Shown piece by piece: positions 8,320 to 16,640 of a stretch of 64,000 bases of DNA. How positions within the stretch are numbered: the stretch's first letter is position 1; every line of letters starts with the position of its first letter. The translations under genes and the position numbers were made by a program. Origin of the DNA: Pseudonocardia sediminis (lineage in GTDB: Bacteria; Actinomycetota; Actinomycetes; Mycobacteriales; Pseudonocardiaceae); assembly GCF_004217185.1 (NCBI RefSeq), contig NZ_SHKL01000002.1:1-64000 (forward strand). The letters run 5' to 3'. The notes beneath the pieces were generated by a model. It was not told the DNA's origin. It did no database searches and saw only the letters and a program-made list of their open reading frames with translations.

Positions 8320-9204
8320 TCACTGCTGCTGGGCGCGGTGGTGGAGGTCGGCGTCGCGGGCGTCGAGGTAGTACTCGCGCCAGTGTACGGGGCCGCTCGG
8401 TGGGGCGGGGGTTTCGTGGTCGAGGCTCTGTGGGCGGGTGGTGGTGTCGAGGCCGTAGCTGTCGGGGTCGTGGCTGCGCCGGGGCGGGAACCGGTCGGGG
8501 AGGTATCGGGGCCGGTCGGGGCCGGTCTCGGCGGTGAGTTGCGGCGCGGGCTGACTGTCCCGGACGGCCTTTTCGAGGGCGATCTCGTGCAGCCGGCGTT
8601 CTTCCTCGGTGATCCGGTGCCGCCCGGGGGCGCACTCACGGGGGTCGATGGCGTTGGTGAGGTTGTGCAGGGCGGCGGGGAGCCACCGCACGTGCCATTC
8701 GGCGACGATGTCGGGGCGGGTGCGCGGAGCGGATGCGGCGACGTGGCAGGTGCGCAGCCAGGCGAGCTCGCGGACCGCACGAGGGTGCACAGGCCAGCAG
8801 TCGGGCAGCTCGGCCCGGGTGAGGCGGTACTGGGCGTTGAGGACGGTGGCCACCCAGCCGCCCAACGCCGCCCACCCGGCGACGGCCTCCTCTTCGTCGA
8901 GGGCTGCCCAGCGCAGGGCCGGGGTGAGGGCGATCGGGCCGCTCTCGTCGTCGGCGCCGGCCCCGGTTTCGAAGGCGCCGGCGATCGCGGCCAGGCCATG
9001 CTCGACGTCGCCGAGGCGGGGCAGCATCTCCGAGACCTGGTTCGCGACCTCGGCGACCCCGCGGGAGGCGTCGGTGGCCTGGTCCCGGATCCGGCGGATC
9101 TCCAAGCCCATCTCCACCTGCCAGGACCGCCCACTCCCCCGGCCCCCGGCCGCTCCGGCCGGGCCGCTGCTGGGGGGTGGGGTGGCGGGTCCGTCACTGC
9201 TCAC
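8320..9204 (-). CDS. DUF4913-like conjugative-element protein
   Basis: A 294-residue soluble protein. The N-terminal 30 residues are Gly/Pro-rich, followed by a helical heptad-like stretch (about 30-85). A central domain with WVATVLNAQYRLTRAELPDCW, then HPRAVRELAWLRT and WHVRWLPA, resembles the DUF4913 family common in actinobacterial mobile elements. The C-terminal 80 residues are Pro/Arg/Asp-rich and probably disordered. It is the last gene of the leftward transfer operon, 49 nt after the VirD4-like gene. The overlapping 329-residue frame is Pro/Ser/Thr-rich with no domain and is a shadow. Molecular function is unknown. Confidence 0.7.
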   Translation of the reverse strand: MSSDGPATPPPSSGPAGAAGGRGSGRSWQVEMGLEIRRIRDQATDASRGVAEVANQVSEMLPRLGDVEHGLAAIAGAFETGAGADDESGPIALTPALRWAALDEEEAVAGWAALGGWVATVLNAQYRLTRAELPDCWPVHPRAVRELAWLRTCHVAASAPRTRPDIVAEWHVRWLPAALHNLTNAIDPRECAPGRHRITEEERRLHEIALEKAVRDSQPAPQLTAETGPDRPRYLPDRFPPRRSHDPDSYGLDTTTRPQSLDHETPAPPSGPVHWREYYLDARDADLHHRAQQQ

Positions 9205-9253
9205 TGCTGTGTCCTCCTGGTCGTGGTGCCCGCCATGATCGCGCTGCGCGCCG

Positions 9254-11248
9254 TCACGCCGCTGCAGGTGCGGTGTCGTCGGTGCGCCGCGGGGTGGTGG
9301 TACTCGGCTCGATCACCGACCGCGGCGGGGCCGGGCGCAGATCGCGGCGCGTCCACACGGGCCGGACCCGGACGATGGTGGCCGGGGTGGCGCGGTGGAT
9401 GAGGACGGCGTGCCACTGGGGCAGGACACGGAGCCGGTCGGGTGGGCAAACCCGGACGCGTTCGAAGCGTTCACGCCCGTCGGGTTCGGTGACCGGTTCG
9501 TGGCGGTGCCCGCACAGCCGCGACACCGCTTCGAGGTCTTCGTCGAGGGAGAGCCCGCCGTAGACGAGCTTGACGTTGGTGGCGTTCCAGATCGTGTCCG
9601 CGCCGCGAGCGCCCCAGCGCTGCGCGAGCTGCGAGGGGGACTGGGCGGCCCACTCGATGTGCACGCCGCGGCCGCCGGCGTCGGCGAGCCAGCGATCCAG
9701 CGGGACCGGGGTGATCAGGGCGACCTCGTCGAGGAACATCCCCAACGGCGGGTCCAGGCGGCCCTTCGCCCGGGTCGCGGCGACGCGTTTGGCGGTCTCG
9801 AACACGTGCCCGGTGAACGCGGCCAGCAGCGGCGCCACCGCGGCGTGCGCGCGGTCGGAGCCGATCACGAACAGCGCCCCGCGCCCGGCGACGAAGGCCT
9901 GCGCATCGAACTCCGCAGACCCGGAACCCACGGCTCCGGATCGTGCTGGGTCGGGTGAGGCGGTGACCAGGGCCGCGATGGTGGGGTCGGTCATGAACTT
10001 CACCGACCGCTGCAGGGTCAGGAAGATCGAGTCGCGGGTCTTGCGGGCATCGGTGGCCAGGACCTGACGCAGCGCGTCCGCCGCCCCGGCCGGGACTCGT
10101 CCGGCGGGGGCGCTGGTGAGCAGGGCGAGGGCTTCGGCGGCGCCGCCGGTGCGGGCGTCGCTGGTGGGGTTGAACACCCAGCGCGCGACCGTGGCCATGT
10201 CACGGTCGTTGAGGTCGGCGGCCATGAGCAGCGCGCACAGCACCGCGGCGGCCCAGTCGTCCCAGCGGTCACCGTCGTCGTCGCCCGAGGCGGCGGCGCC
10301 GACCATGTGCCCGGCCCGTTCGGCCGCGGTCTGGGAGTCGGCGCAGCCACGCACCGGGGACCACCAGACCGTCGAGCCGAGTCCGCCGAGGTTCTCGGGG
10401 TTGAACAGCATCACCGGTCCCTGCTCGGCGCGGGCCCCGGCGCAGTAGTCGTAGATGTCGACCTTGGTGGAGGTGGCCATCACCGGGCCGTCGTGGTCGA
10501 TGACGTGGTGCCCGAGCAGCGCGGTCTTCCCGGTCTGCGGGGGCGCGATCAGCCCGATCACGTCGCGGTGCGCGGCGTAGCAGTCGGTGCCGACCACCGG
10601 GCCCACCACGGTGCGGCCCAGCCAGGTGCCGCAGCGACCGGCCGGGAGCCGCTCGATCCGCCCGGGATCCGGGCGCCCGCCCGGCGCGGAGGCCGCGGCG
10701 GCGATGCTGGGGCGGGAGGCGACCGCGGCGGCGCGGACGGCGTGGGCGGAGACGTAGCGGTGCAGGTCCCACCAGCTCGCCCACCCGTCGAATCCGTAGC
10801 GGATCCGGACCCGGCCACGGATCGTGTGCGGGTAGACCGCGCGCACGATCGGGACCGCCACGACCACCGCGGCGGCTCCGGCGAGGATCTCCCCCACCGT
10901 GGCCAGGAATCCCAGCGTCGGCAGCACCGCCGGGTTCTGCGGGGTCGCGGTCCCGGCCAGCACGGCGACCGTCAGGCCGGTCAGGAGTACGCCGAGCGCG
11001 ATGAGCTGGACCCGCCAGCGGCACAGCGCCGAGGCTGCGGCGGTGCTGAGCCGGGCCCAGCCGGGAGAGGCGAGACCGGACCGCAGCGTCGGCAGGATGG
11101 CCCACCACCACGCCGCGCCCACCCCGCGCGACACGGTGCGGTGCCAGCCGCGGCCCGGCTCCGATCGCTCGGACATCGACCGGGCCGGTGTCGGGTCGGT
11201 GGTCGTGGCGTCGTGGTTCTCGACGCTGTGGAGCTCGGCGCGGGTCAT
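9254..11248 (-). CDS. TraD/VirD4-type coupling ATPase (first of two)
   Basis: A 664-residue protein. Two or more membrane helices lie within about residues 70-150, then an ATPase domain with Walker A APPQTGKT near residue 240, the acidic motif MFLDEVALITP near 510, and the sensor-like WAAQSPSQLAQRWG typical of TraD/TraG/VirD4 proteins. Such hexameric ATPases bring the relaxosome or other substrates to the type IV channel. The start overlaps the DUF2637 gene stop by 4 nt. A second coupling-type ATPase lies at 30034 inside the secretion operon, so the two may serve different substrates or one may be an ancillary motor. Confidence 0.85.
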   Translation of the reverse strand: MTRAELHSVENHDATTTDPTPARSMSERSEPGRGWHRTVSRGVGAAWWWAILPTLRSGLASPGWARLSTAAASALCRWRVQLIALGVLLTGLTVAVLAGTATPQNPAVLPTLGFLATVGEILAGAAAVVVAVPIVRAVYPHTIRGRVRIRYGFDGWASWWDLHRYVSAHAVRAAAVASRPSIAAAASAPGGRPDPGRIERLPAGRCGTWLGRTVVGPVVGTDCYAAHRDVIGLIAPPQTGKTALLGHHVIDHDGPVMATSTKVDIYDYCAGARAEQGPVMLFNPENLGGLGSTVWWSPVRGCADSQTAAERAGHMVGAAASGDDDGDRWDDWAAAVLCALLMAADLNDRDMATVARWVFNPTSDARTGGAAEALALLTSAPAGRVPAGAADALRQVLATDARKTRDSIFLTLQRSVKFMTDPTIAALVTASPDPARSGAVGSGSAEFDAQAFVAGRGALFVIGSDRAHAAVAPLLAAFTGHVFETAKRVAATRAKGRLDPPLGMFLDEVALITPVPLDRWLADAGGRGVHIEWAAQSPSQLAQRWGARGADTIWNATNVKLVYGGLSLDEDLEAVSRLCGHRHEPVTEPDGRERFERVRVCPPDRLRVLPQWHAVLIHRATPATIVRVRPVWTRRDLRPAPPRSVIEPSTTTPRRTDDTAPAAA

Positions 11249-12429
11249 GCGCCCACCTCCAATCGGGTCGGGGTGGCCACCAGGATCAGCGGGCGCGCCG
11301 GTTCGGCCGCCGCGCCGGTGTCGGGGCCCTCGGGTGGCTCCGGGCCGCGATCGCCGTCACCGGCGAGCAGGTCGCGGGCCTCGGAGAGCAGACGGCGCCC
11401 GGTGCGGGGCGAGACGGCGTAGAGCGCTGCAGCCTGCGAGCCGGTCACCAGGCACTCCGCGCGCAGCAGCTCGGCCAGCTCACGGACCCGCTCATCACCC
11501 GAGGTGCCCGGAACGTCCGTGGACGTGTCTGCGGGCTCGGTGACGTCGGTGTCGGGGTCCGGCTGGACGGTGCTGCTTGGAGCTGTGGCGGCGCGGCGTT
11601 GTGCGCGCACCCCGGTACGGCCTCGGCGGCGGGCGATCGCGTCCGCGCCCAGCTCGACGCCGAACCGGTCGCGCCAGGCCTGACCCCAGGCCTCGGCGGC
11701 GTCAGCGCCGGGCCCCAGCTCGACCCGGCGCGACCACGCCGCCCAGGACAGCAGCGGGTAGCGCAGCAGCCGGGCGAGCCCAATCAGCAGGCCCCGCCGG
11801 CGGCGAGCCCGGCCGGCTGCGGCGCGGGCGCGGCGCTGGTGCCCGACGAGCAGCTCGACGAGTGCGAACCCGACCAGGCTCGCGAGGGCGTAGGCGACGC
11901 CGACCTGCAGACCGCCGGGCCCGGTCGCGCCGTGCCAGAGATTGAGGGAGGCCGCGACTGCGGCGAGTAGCCACACTCCCGCGGTGAGCCGCCCAGCCGG
12001 TTCTCCCGCCGCGACGGCCTGGTGCCGGCGCCAGGCCAGCAACCAGGCTGCGCCTTCGAGCATCGCGGGCAGCAGCACCGACATCGAGCCGAGCTGCATC
12101 TGGGTGCGGGCGAACTCCAGCTGCCCGCGGGTCGCGATCAGGGTGGGCGCCACACAGGCCACGAACCCGGCCACCGACGGCAGCTCGGCGACCACGGCCC
12201 GGGCACCGGCACGTACCGCGGCCCGGCGCCGCGCCGCCTCGGCCGCGCGCTGCTCGGAGCGCTCGGCGGCGAGCTGGGCGCGGGCCCGTTCGGAGCGCTG
12301 CGCGGTCTCTGCGCGGGTCGCCTCGGCGGCGGCGCGGGCCTGCTCGGCCTCGGCCGCGGCGCGGATCCGCTCGGCGCGCCCGTCCCGCCACGGGGGCGGG
12401 GTGGCGGTCGTCTGCTTAGGCTGCGACAC
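11245..12429 (-). CDS. DUF2637/SpdB-like membrane protein
   Basis: A 394-residue protein: an N-terminal Arg/Ala/Glu-rich coiled-coil-like segment (about 15-75), four hydrophobic helices (about 80-190), and a cytoplasmic tail with a helix-turn-helix-like C-terminal segment (LVTGSQAAALYAVSPRTGRRLL). DUF2637 proteins accompany conjugation loci in Streptomyces and relatives, where SpdB proteins help intramycelial plasmid spread. It overlaps both neighbours (14 nt and 4 nt). The terminal DNA-binding-like segment suggests contact with DNA. Confidence 0.75.
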   Translation of the reverse strand: MSQPKQTTATPPPWRDGRAERIRAAAEAEQARAAAEATRAETAQRSERARAQLAAERSEQRAAEAARRRAAVRAGARAVVAELPSVAGFVACVAPTLIATRGQLEFARTQMQLGSMSVLLPAMLEGAAWLLAWRRHQAVAAGEPAGRLTAGVWLLAAVAASLNLWHGATGPGGLQVGVAYALASLVGFALVELLVGHQRRARAAAGRARRRRGLLIGLARLLRYPLLSWAAWSRRVELGPGADAAEAWGQAWRDRFGVELGADAIARRRGRTGVRAQRRAATAPSSTVQPDPDTDVTEPADTSTDVPGTSGDERVRELAELLRAECLVTGSQAAALYAVSPRTGRRLLSEARDLLAGDGDRGPEPPEGPDTGAAAEPARPLILVATPTRLEVGA

Positions 12430-12784
12430 CGCCGATCACCGCCTCCCGGATGGCCAGCCGGTTGGTGCGTGCGGTCAGGTTGTGCAGCCACGGGGCCAGG
12501 GCGCGGCGCTGGGCGTGGCTGTCGGCCGAGATCAGCTCCGGCAACGGGGTCAGCTCGACCGCGCACCCGGGGCAGGGCCTGCCGGGCGGCTCGGTGAGCG
12601 CGGCGGGGGCGATGAGCTCGCCGCACAGCGCCTGGTAGCGGCCGCTCGGGTGACCGCCGCCGGAGATGGCCTCGTCGGTGACCTCGTGCTCGACGCCGTC
12701 TCCGGCGGCGGTGACCGGGATCGACCGGGCGTGTACCGAGAGCCGTGCACCGCGGTGGCCGGGTCCGTGCTGTCGGCGCCTCAC
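12416..12784 (-). CDS. Small CxxC protein of the transfer operon
   Basis: A 122-residue protein, GTG start, containing YQALCGELIAPA and, 22 residues later, PCPGCAVEL. This C...CxxC pattern resembles half of a zinc ribbon. The C-terminal 45 residues are helical and basic. It overlaps the upstream 49-aa gene by 4 nt (GTGA) and the downstream DUF2637 gene by 14 nt, so it is translationally coupled. Function not recognised. Confidence 0.6.
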   Translation of the reverse strand: MRRRQHGPGHRGARLSVHARSIPVTAAGDGVEHEVTDEAISGGGHPSGRYQALCGELIAPAALTEPPGRPCPGCAVELTPLPELISADSHAQRRALAPWLHNLTARTNRLAIREAVIGGVAA

Positions 12785-12930
12785 GCGGGGACTCCGGACA
12801 GCGCATAGCGGGCAGTGGCCTTGGTCGGGGTGTGTGGCGCGGACACAGCGGTGTGGCGGGTGCTACGGCAGGGCTGGGCCCGTCGGTGACCGCGCGGGAC
12901 GCGGTGCGGTAGGCGCGAGAGACTGCGCAT
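12781..12930 (-). CDS. 49-residue basic leader protein of the transfer operon
   Basis: ATG at 12930 is preceded by AGGAG with an 8-nt spacer. The frame gives a 49-residue basic, Arg/His/Pro-rich peptide beginning MRSLSRLPHRVPRG and ending YALSGVPA. Its TGA overlaps the GTG of the next gene by 4 nt. The ribosome site and the overlap support translation; no domain is recognisable. It may exist mainly to couple translation of the CxxC protein. Confidence 0.5.
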   Translation of the reverse strand: MRSLSRLPHRVPRGHRRAQPCRSTRHTAVSAPHTPTKATARYALSGVPA

Positions 12931-12974
12931 GGATCGTTCTCCTGGCTTGAGCGCTCGGGGTTGCGGTCCGTCCA

Positions 12975-13008
12975 GGTCCTGGCCGGTGGTGACACACCGG
13001 CCAGGACC
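12975..13008 (-). promoter_or_regulatory. Perfect 14-bp stem-loop in the leader of the leftward transfer operon
   Basis: GGTCCTGGCCGGTG and its exact complement flank a 6-nt loop, between the GAATATTC palindrome and the 49-aa gene. There is no T-run on either side. It could be an attenuator, an mRNA-protecting structure, or a roadblock separating the divergent units. Confidence 0.55.
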
Positions 13009-13035
13009 GCCGAAGATCTCGACACCCAGAAGGTA

Positions 13036-13056
13036 GCGAATATTCAGAATATTCGC
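13036..13056. promoter_or_regulatory. Candidate operator: GCGAATATTC inverted repeat in divergent promoter region
   Basis: Arms GCGAATATTC and GAATATTCGC separated by one base form a perfect 21-nt palindrome in an AT-rich island between the leftward transfer operon and the rightward DUF6879/XRE operon. A further GGAATATTCG stands at 13165-13174. The DUF5753-type regulator encoded three genes downstream is the obvious candidate ligand, by inference. Confidence 0.65.
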
Positions 13057-13164
13057 AACGTTGTGGTAGCGTAGGCACAGGCCGGAGCGGGCACACAGGT
13101 GCCGCTATCTGTGCCTTTGCTGTTCCCGTGAGACGGGGTCCCTGCGTAGCCTCGAGGTGTATCT

Positions 13165-13174
13165 GGAATATTCG
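13165..13174. promoter_or_regulatory. Third GAATATTC site, just upstream of the small-protein/DUF6879/XRE operon
   Basis: GGAATATTCG repeats the core of the 13036 palindrome and lies 21-30 nt before the ATG at 13195, where binding would block transcription or early elongation. Confidence 0.5.
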
Positions 13175-13194
13175 TGGCGCTCAGGGGAGGCGGA

Positions 13195-13515
13195 ATGAAG
13201 GTTCAGGTCATCGCAGTGTCAGCGTCGTGTGAGGGCGGGAACTGCCCGACGACGTACGTGACCGACCGGGGCAGCGTGCTGGTGCAGGGCGACCGCACCG
13301 CGAGAGGACGGAGGTTCGCCGAAGTGACTCAGCAGCTGCTGCAAGATCACGCCCAGCGACTCGGCGGCTCCCGCTGGACCGGGCGGGTCACCCCGACGTC
13401 GGCCGGCACCGTGCTCGTCGAAGGCGACGTCGTCGACGACGTCGAAGCCCTCCAGAGCATCGGGCTGCCGCCCCACGAGACCCTCGTCGAGATCCACGGG
13501 ACGGTGATCGCATGA
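13195..13515 (+). CDS. 106-residue protein preceding DUF6879/XRE pair
   Basis: ATG 13195 follows GGGGAGG by 5-6 nt. The 106-residue soluble protein begins MKVQVIAVSASCEGGNCPTT and ends in mixed alpha/beta sequence (LVEGDVVDDVEALQSIGLPP, then ETLVEIHGTVIA). Similar short proteins commonly precede DUF6879 and DUF5753 regulators in actinomycetes. The stop overlaps the DUF6879 start by 4 nt. Two cysteines in CEGGNC could bind metal or respond to redox; this is only a possibility. Confidence 0.65.
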   Translation: MKVQVIAVSASCEGGNCPTTYVTDRGSVLVQGDRTARGRRFAEVTQQLLQDHAQRLGGSRWTGRVTPTSAGTVLVEGDVVDDVEALQSIGLPPHETLVEIHGTVIA

Positions 13516-14090
13516 GCGAGCTGACCCTCGGAGACATGTACTCCCGGTTCACCCGCTACGCCTGGCGCTACGAGGGCCGCGACGTCTACTCCGTCGGTGG
13601 TGAAGAGGACCGGATCGCGACCTTCCTGCGCGGTGAGGCGCTGCCCCGCAAGACCCGCGAGAACAACGGCTGGATCGCCACCGTCGAAGACGTACGCGCC
13701 CGCGGCGCGGCGATCGGCCGCGTCCGGGTCGTGGGCCGTCCGGTCACCGACTACACCCGGTTCGAGTTCGCCGCCTACCCCGACAACGTCGCAGCCGGGG
13801 AGGACGTGCAGGCCATCGCCCGCGAGGCGCTCGACCCGGCCTGGGCGGGCGTGCCCGACTTCTGGCTCTTCGACGACACCACCGTGTTCGTGCAGCACTT
13901 CGACCAGGACGGGCAGTTCCTCGGCGCGGAGCAGGCCCACGACGTCGCCCCGTTCGTCGCGATCCGCGAGCTGCTGCTCGGACAGACCGTCGCGGCGGGC
14001 GCGTTCGACCTGAGCAACTTCCCCCGCCAGCGCACCGCCGCTGTCGGTCCTCCCCCACCGCTCAACCTCCCGGCCACGGCCCGGGGCTAG
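13512..14090 (+). CDS. DUF6879-family protein
   Basis: A 192-residue protein matching the actinobacterial DUF6879 pattern: an N-terminal FTRYAWRYEGRDVY, W in NNGWIATVEDVRARG, a central VRVVGRPVTDYTRFEF, and a C-terminal PDFWLFDD. Members almost always sit next to an XRE-DUF5753 regulator, as here. It is co-transcribed between the small protein and that regulator. The biochemical role is unknown; these pairs are discussed as regulator/antitoxin-like modules. Confidence 0.75.
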   Translation: MSELTLGDMYSRFTRYAWRYEGRDVYSVGGEEDRIATFLRGEALPRKTRENNGWIATVEDVRARGAAIGRVRVVGRPVTDYTRFEFAAYPDNVAAGEDVQAIAREALDPAWAGVPDFWLFDDTTVFVQHFDQDGQFLGAEQAHDVAPFVAIRELLLGQTVAAGAFDLSNFPRQRTAAVGPPPPLNLPATARG

Positions 14091-14103
14091 AACGGAGCAC
14101 TGA

Positions 14104-14964
14104 TTGAGCAGGGCATCGCAGAAGGAACTGGGTGAGCGCCTCCGGGCCTGCCGCAAAGCGGCCGGCCTGACCGGCACCCAGCTCGGTGACCTGCTCGGCG
14201 TCTCCCAGTCCAGGATCAGCAAGGTCGAGAACGGCACCGGTCAGGCACGAGCCGACAAGGAACTCGTCTCGGCCTGGCTGGACCGCACCGACGCCGACGA
14301 GACCGCCCGGCACGACGTCACGGCCCTGCTCGAGGCGACCTCGGAGATCACGGACTGGACGAAGCTGCACTCGCGAGGCTGGCACCAGCACCAGCTCAGC
14401 TACGCCGACCTCGAGCGCAGTGCCCGCGAGATCAAGGTCTTCCAGAACGCGATGATCCCCGGCCTCTTCCAGACCGCCGGCTACACCTCCTACCTGCTCA
14501 GCACGGTCCTCGGGCTCTCGGCCGAGGACGTCGGGCAGGCCGTGACCGCCCGCCTGCAACGCAAGAGCGTCCTGTACGAGCCCGGCACCCGCATCCGCGT
14601 CGTCCTCACCGAAGCCGTGCTGCAGCACCGCCTCGGGGGGCCGGCCGTGATGAGCGAACAACTCCACTACCTCAGCGAGCTGTCCCGGCTCCCCACCGTT
14701 GAACTCGGGGTCATCCCCATCGACACCGCCATGCCGTCGCGATACGGAGCGAGTTTTGACCTGTTCGAAAACCTCGAAGGCGCCGACGACTCCACCGTCG
14801 TCGTCGAACTTGAGGCCAGCGAGTACCGCGAGGACGACCCGGATCGCATCGCGGCCTATCGCCGTCGGCATAGGGTGTACTGGAACTCCGCGGCCCGCGG
14901 TGAAGAGGCACGGGCCCTTATCGGGCACATCGCAGACGCGATGACCTCGGAGATCTTCCGCTAG
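14104..14964 (+). CDS. XRE-family regulator with DUF5753 domain
   Basis: A 286-residue regulator. The N-terminal XRE helix-turn-helix covers about residues 8-65 (TGTQLGDLLGVSQSRISKVENG). The DUF5753 domain (about 95-280) includes NAMIPGLFQTAGYTSYLL and RLQRKSVLYE. The TTG start at 14104 is the only one that keeps the full HTH. Members of this Scr1-type family regulate adjacent DUF397 or DUF6879 partners and differentiation in Streptomyces. Here it is the third gene of a small operon whose promoter region carries GAATATTC sites, so autoregulation and control of the divergent transfer operon are likely. Confidence 0.85.
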   Translation: MSRASQKELGERLRACRKAAGLTGTQLGDLLGVSQSRISKVENGTGQARADKELVSAWLDRTDADETARHDVTALLEATSEITDWTKLHSRGWHQHQLSYADLERSAREIKVFQNAMIPGLFQTAGYTSYLLSTVLGLSAEDVGQAVTARLQRKSVLYEPGTRIRVVLTEAVLQHRLGGPAVMSEQLHYLSELSRLPTVELGVIPIDTAMPSRYGASFDLFENLEGADDSTVVVELEASEYREDDPDRIAAYRRRHRVYWNSAARGEEARALIGHIADAMTSEIFR

Positions 14965-15021
14965 CTGCCCGCCAGCCCGTCGGCTCGGTGCCGCATCCGG
15001 TCATGCGGACACGTCACGCAC

Positions 15022-15047
15022 CACGTGATAACCCGCTTTATCACGTG
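15022..15047. terminator. Perfect inverted repeat CACGTGATAA, bidirectional terminator or recombination-type site
   Basis: Ten-base arms CACGTGATAA and TTATCACGTG surround CCCGCT, between the converging stops at 14964 and 15054. The position fits a terminator. The ...GATAA-6 nt-TTATC... form also resembles Xer/dif-type crossover sites and the repeat at 24383. Confidence 0.55.
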
Positions 15048-15053
15048 CTCCCA

Positions 15054-16031
15054 TCACCAGATGCTGGTCCGAGCGTCGTCGTGCTGGTGAGTGCCGTCGA
15101 CGACCTGGAAGATCCCCTGCTCGATCTCGACCGAGGCCGCACGCACCTCGCCCTCCAGGCCGGGCGGCCACACCGTCGTCGGCGACCACCGCACACCGAT
15201 GAGGTCGCGCATCGCGACATTATCCGCTGCGCGCAGGTCTGCCCCGACGAAGTCGTCGCCCGCGGCCCGCAGGACGGACAGCAGGCTAGCCAGCTGGTTC
15301 GCACCGTCGAGGTCCAAACTCAGATCCAGATCCATCTCGCGGGCGAGGTCGTGGACCAGTGTGCGAACGCTGGCCAGGATGCCGCCGAGGTCGTGGTCGA
15401 GATCGTGGTTGCGGTCGCGGTCGCGGGCGCGGTTGCGGTCGAGGGCGTGGGCGAGGTCACGGGCGAGGTCGCGGGTGAGGTTGAGGTCGCGGGCGCGGTC
15501 GCGGACGAGGTCGAGGGCGTGGGCGAGGGCGTGGGCGAGGTCGAGGTCGAGGGCGTGGGCGAGGTCGAGGGCGTGGGCGAGGGCGCGGTCGATGTCGATG
15601 TCGAGGTCGAGGACGCGGGCGAGGTCGAGGTCGCGGTCGAGGTCGCGGACGCGGACGTGGTCGAGGGCGTGGGCGAGGGCCTGGGCGAGGGCGAGGCTGC
15701 GGTGCAGCAGGCGACGGGTCGGGTGGATGCGGAGTTTCAGACGTTCGGTATCAGTGAGGTCGGCCAGCTGGCGGCCGGCGGGGTGGGTCGGTTTGGTGGG
15801 CTGGGGGTTGGGCGGGGTGGGGTCGCCGATGATGTCGGTCAGGCCGGTGTCGAGGTCGAGGATCGTGGGCAGGTCGCTGGTCAGCGCGGTGTAGGTGGCG
15901 GGTTGTGTCGCGTCCGCGGCGCCGGCGGTGAGGTCGAGGGTGGTGGCGAGATCCGCGACGAGTGCGTTGTGGGCTGCGGCGATCTGGTCGTCAGAGGCGC
16001 GGGCGGCGGGGTCGGGACGGTGGGTGCTCAC
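15054..16031 (-). CDS. Low-complexity Asp/Leu/Ala/Arg repeat protein with pentapeptide-like C-terminus
   Basis: A 325-residue protein. Residues about 115-225 are a degenerate run of LDLD, ALAHALDL and RDRDLD units, helical and highly charged. The C-terminus reads FVGADLRAADNVAMRDLIGV followed by RWSPTTVWPPG, a pattern usual at the end of actinobacterial pentapeptide-repeat proteins. Start overlaps the sigma-factor stop by 4 nt, so it is co-transcribed with it. The opposite strand is also open for over 1 kb, an effect of the repeat composition; ATGA coupling and the recognisable C-terminus argue for this strand. It may be a sigma-controlled effector or partner; function is unknown. Confidence 0.6.
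   Translation of the reverse strand: MSTHRPDPAARASDDQIAAAHNALVADLATTLDLTAGAADATQPATYTALTSDLPTILDLDTGLTDIIGDPTPPNPQPTKPTHPAGRQLADLTDTERLKLRIHPTRRLLHRSLALAQALAHALDHVRVRDLDRDLDLARVLDLDIDIDRALAHALDLAHALDLDLAHALAHALDLVRDRARDLNLTRDLARDLAHALDRNRARDRDRNHDLDHDLGGILASVRTLVHDLAREMDLDLSLDLDGANQLASLLSVLRAAGDDFVGADLRAADNVAMRDLIGVRWSPTTVWPPGLEGEVRAASVEIEQGIFQVVDGTHQHDDARTSIW
15380..15700. repeat. Degenerate 6-nt repeats (GGTCGC/GGGCGT/GGTCGA)
   Basis: About 320 nt of imperfect hexamers underlies the Asp-Leu/Ala-rich centre of the 325-residue protein. Such tracts are prone to length change by slippage. Confidence 0.7.
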
Positions 16032-16618
16032 GGGGTGGCCTCCAGGAGCGCGCGCAGTGTGGTGCGGGCCTTGTAGAGGTTCGCCCGGACCGCGTCCGAG
16101 CTGATCTGCAGGGCCGTGGCGGTCTCGGCGGGGGTGGCGCCGTCGTAGGCCCAGGCCATGACCTGCCGTTGGCGGGAGGGGAGGCGGTCGAGGAGGGCCA
16201 GGACGCGGTGTCGGGTCTCGAGTTCGGTGTAGCGGGTCTCCGGGTTGAGCAGTGGTGAACCGGGCTCGTGGGGGAGGTCATCGACGGGGTCTTCGTGCAG
16301 TGCGGCGACCCGGCGGGCGTAGAGGCGTGAGGCGACCAGCCGGCACCAGGCGTAGGGGTAGGTCAGGGTGCTCCACTGTCGGAACGCCTGGGTGAGGGCG
16401 TCCTGGGCGCAGTCGGCGGCGTCGGGCAGGGAGGCGCCCTGCCAGCGCAGGAACGCGATCAGCTTGGGCGCGGAGGCGCGGTAGAACGCGGTGAACTCCT
16501 CGATGACGTCGGCCCGGGTCGCCGGGGGCGGCGGGCTCGCGTCGTGATCGGATCCGGGCCACAGGCCGGCCGAGGATCGTCTGCTGTGGTCGCCGGGTTC
16601 CTCGTCCGCTGTGGTCAT
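16028..16618 (-). CDS. ECF-type RNA polymerase sigma factor
   Basis: A 196-residue sigma-70 family protein of ECF size. Region 2 (about 40-105) has FYRASAPKLIAFLRWQGASL and DAADCAQDALTQAFRQW. Region 4 (about 135-190) has LDRLPSRQRQVMAWAYDG followed by the helix-turn-helix TPAETATALQISSDAVRANL. ATG 16618 follows GGAGG; an upstream 22-residue extension has no ribosome site. No anti-sigma factor with a zinc-binding motif is adjacent; instead a small two-helix membrane protein precedes it and the low-complexity protein follows, and either could take a regulatory role. Confidence 0.85.
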   Translation of the reverse strand: MTTADEEPGDHSRRSSAGLWPGSDHDASPPPPATRADVIEEFTAFYRASAPKLIAFLRWQGASLPDAADCAQDALTQAFRQWSTLTYPYAWCRLVASRLYARRVAALHEDPVDDLPHEPGSPLLNPETRYTELETRHRVLALLDRLPSRQRQVMAWAYDGATPAETATALQISSDAVRANLYKARTTLRALLEATP

Positions 16619-16640
16619 CGTGTCCTCCAGGTCCGGCCGG

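Noticed and set aside
8208..9197. A 329-codon minus-strand frame overlapping the DUF4913-like gene
   Set aside because: Pro/Ser/Thr-rich with no domain; the alternative frame has DUF4913-like motifs.
14988..16076. A 362-codon plus-strand frame opposite the low-complexity protein (Val/Glu/Gly-rich)
   Set aside because: It arises from the hexamer repeat; no ribosome site, and the minus strand has ATGA coupling to the sigma gene and a recognisable C-terminus.
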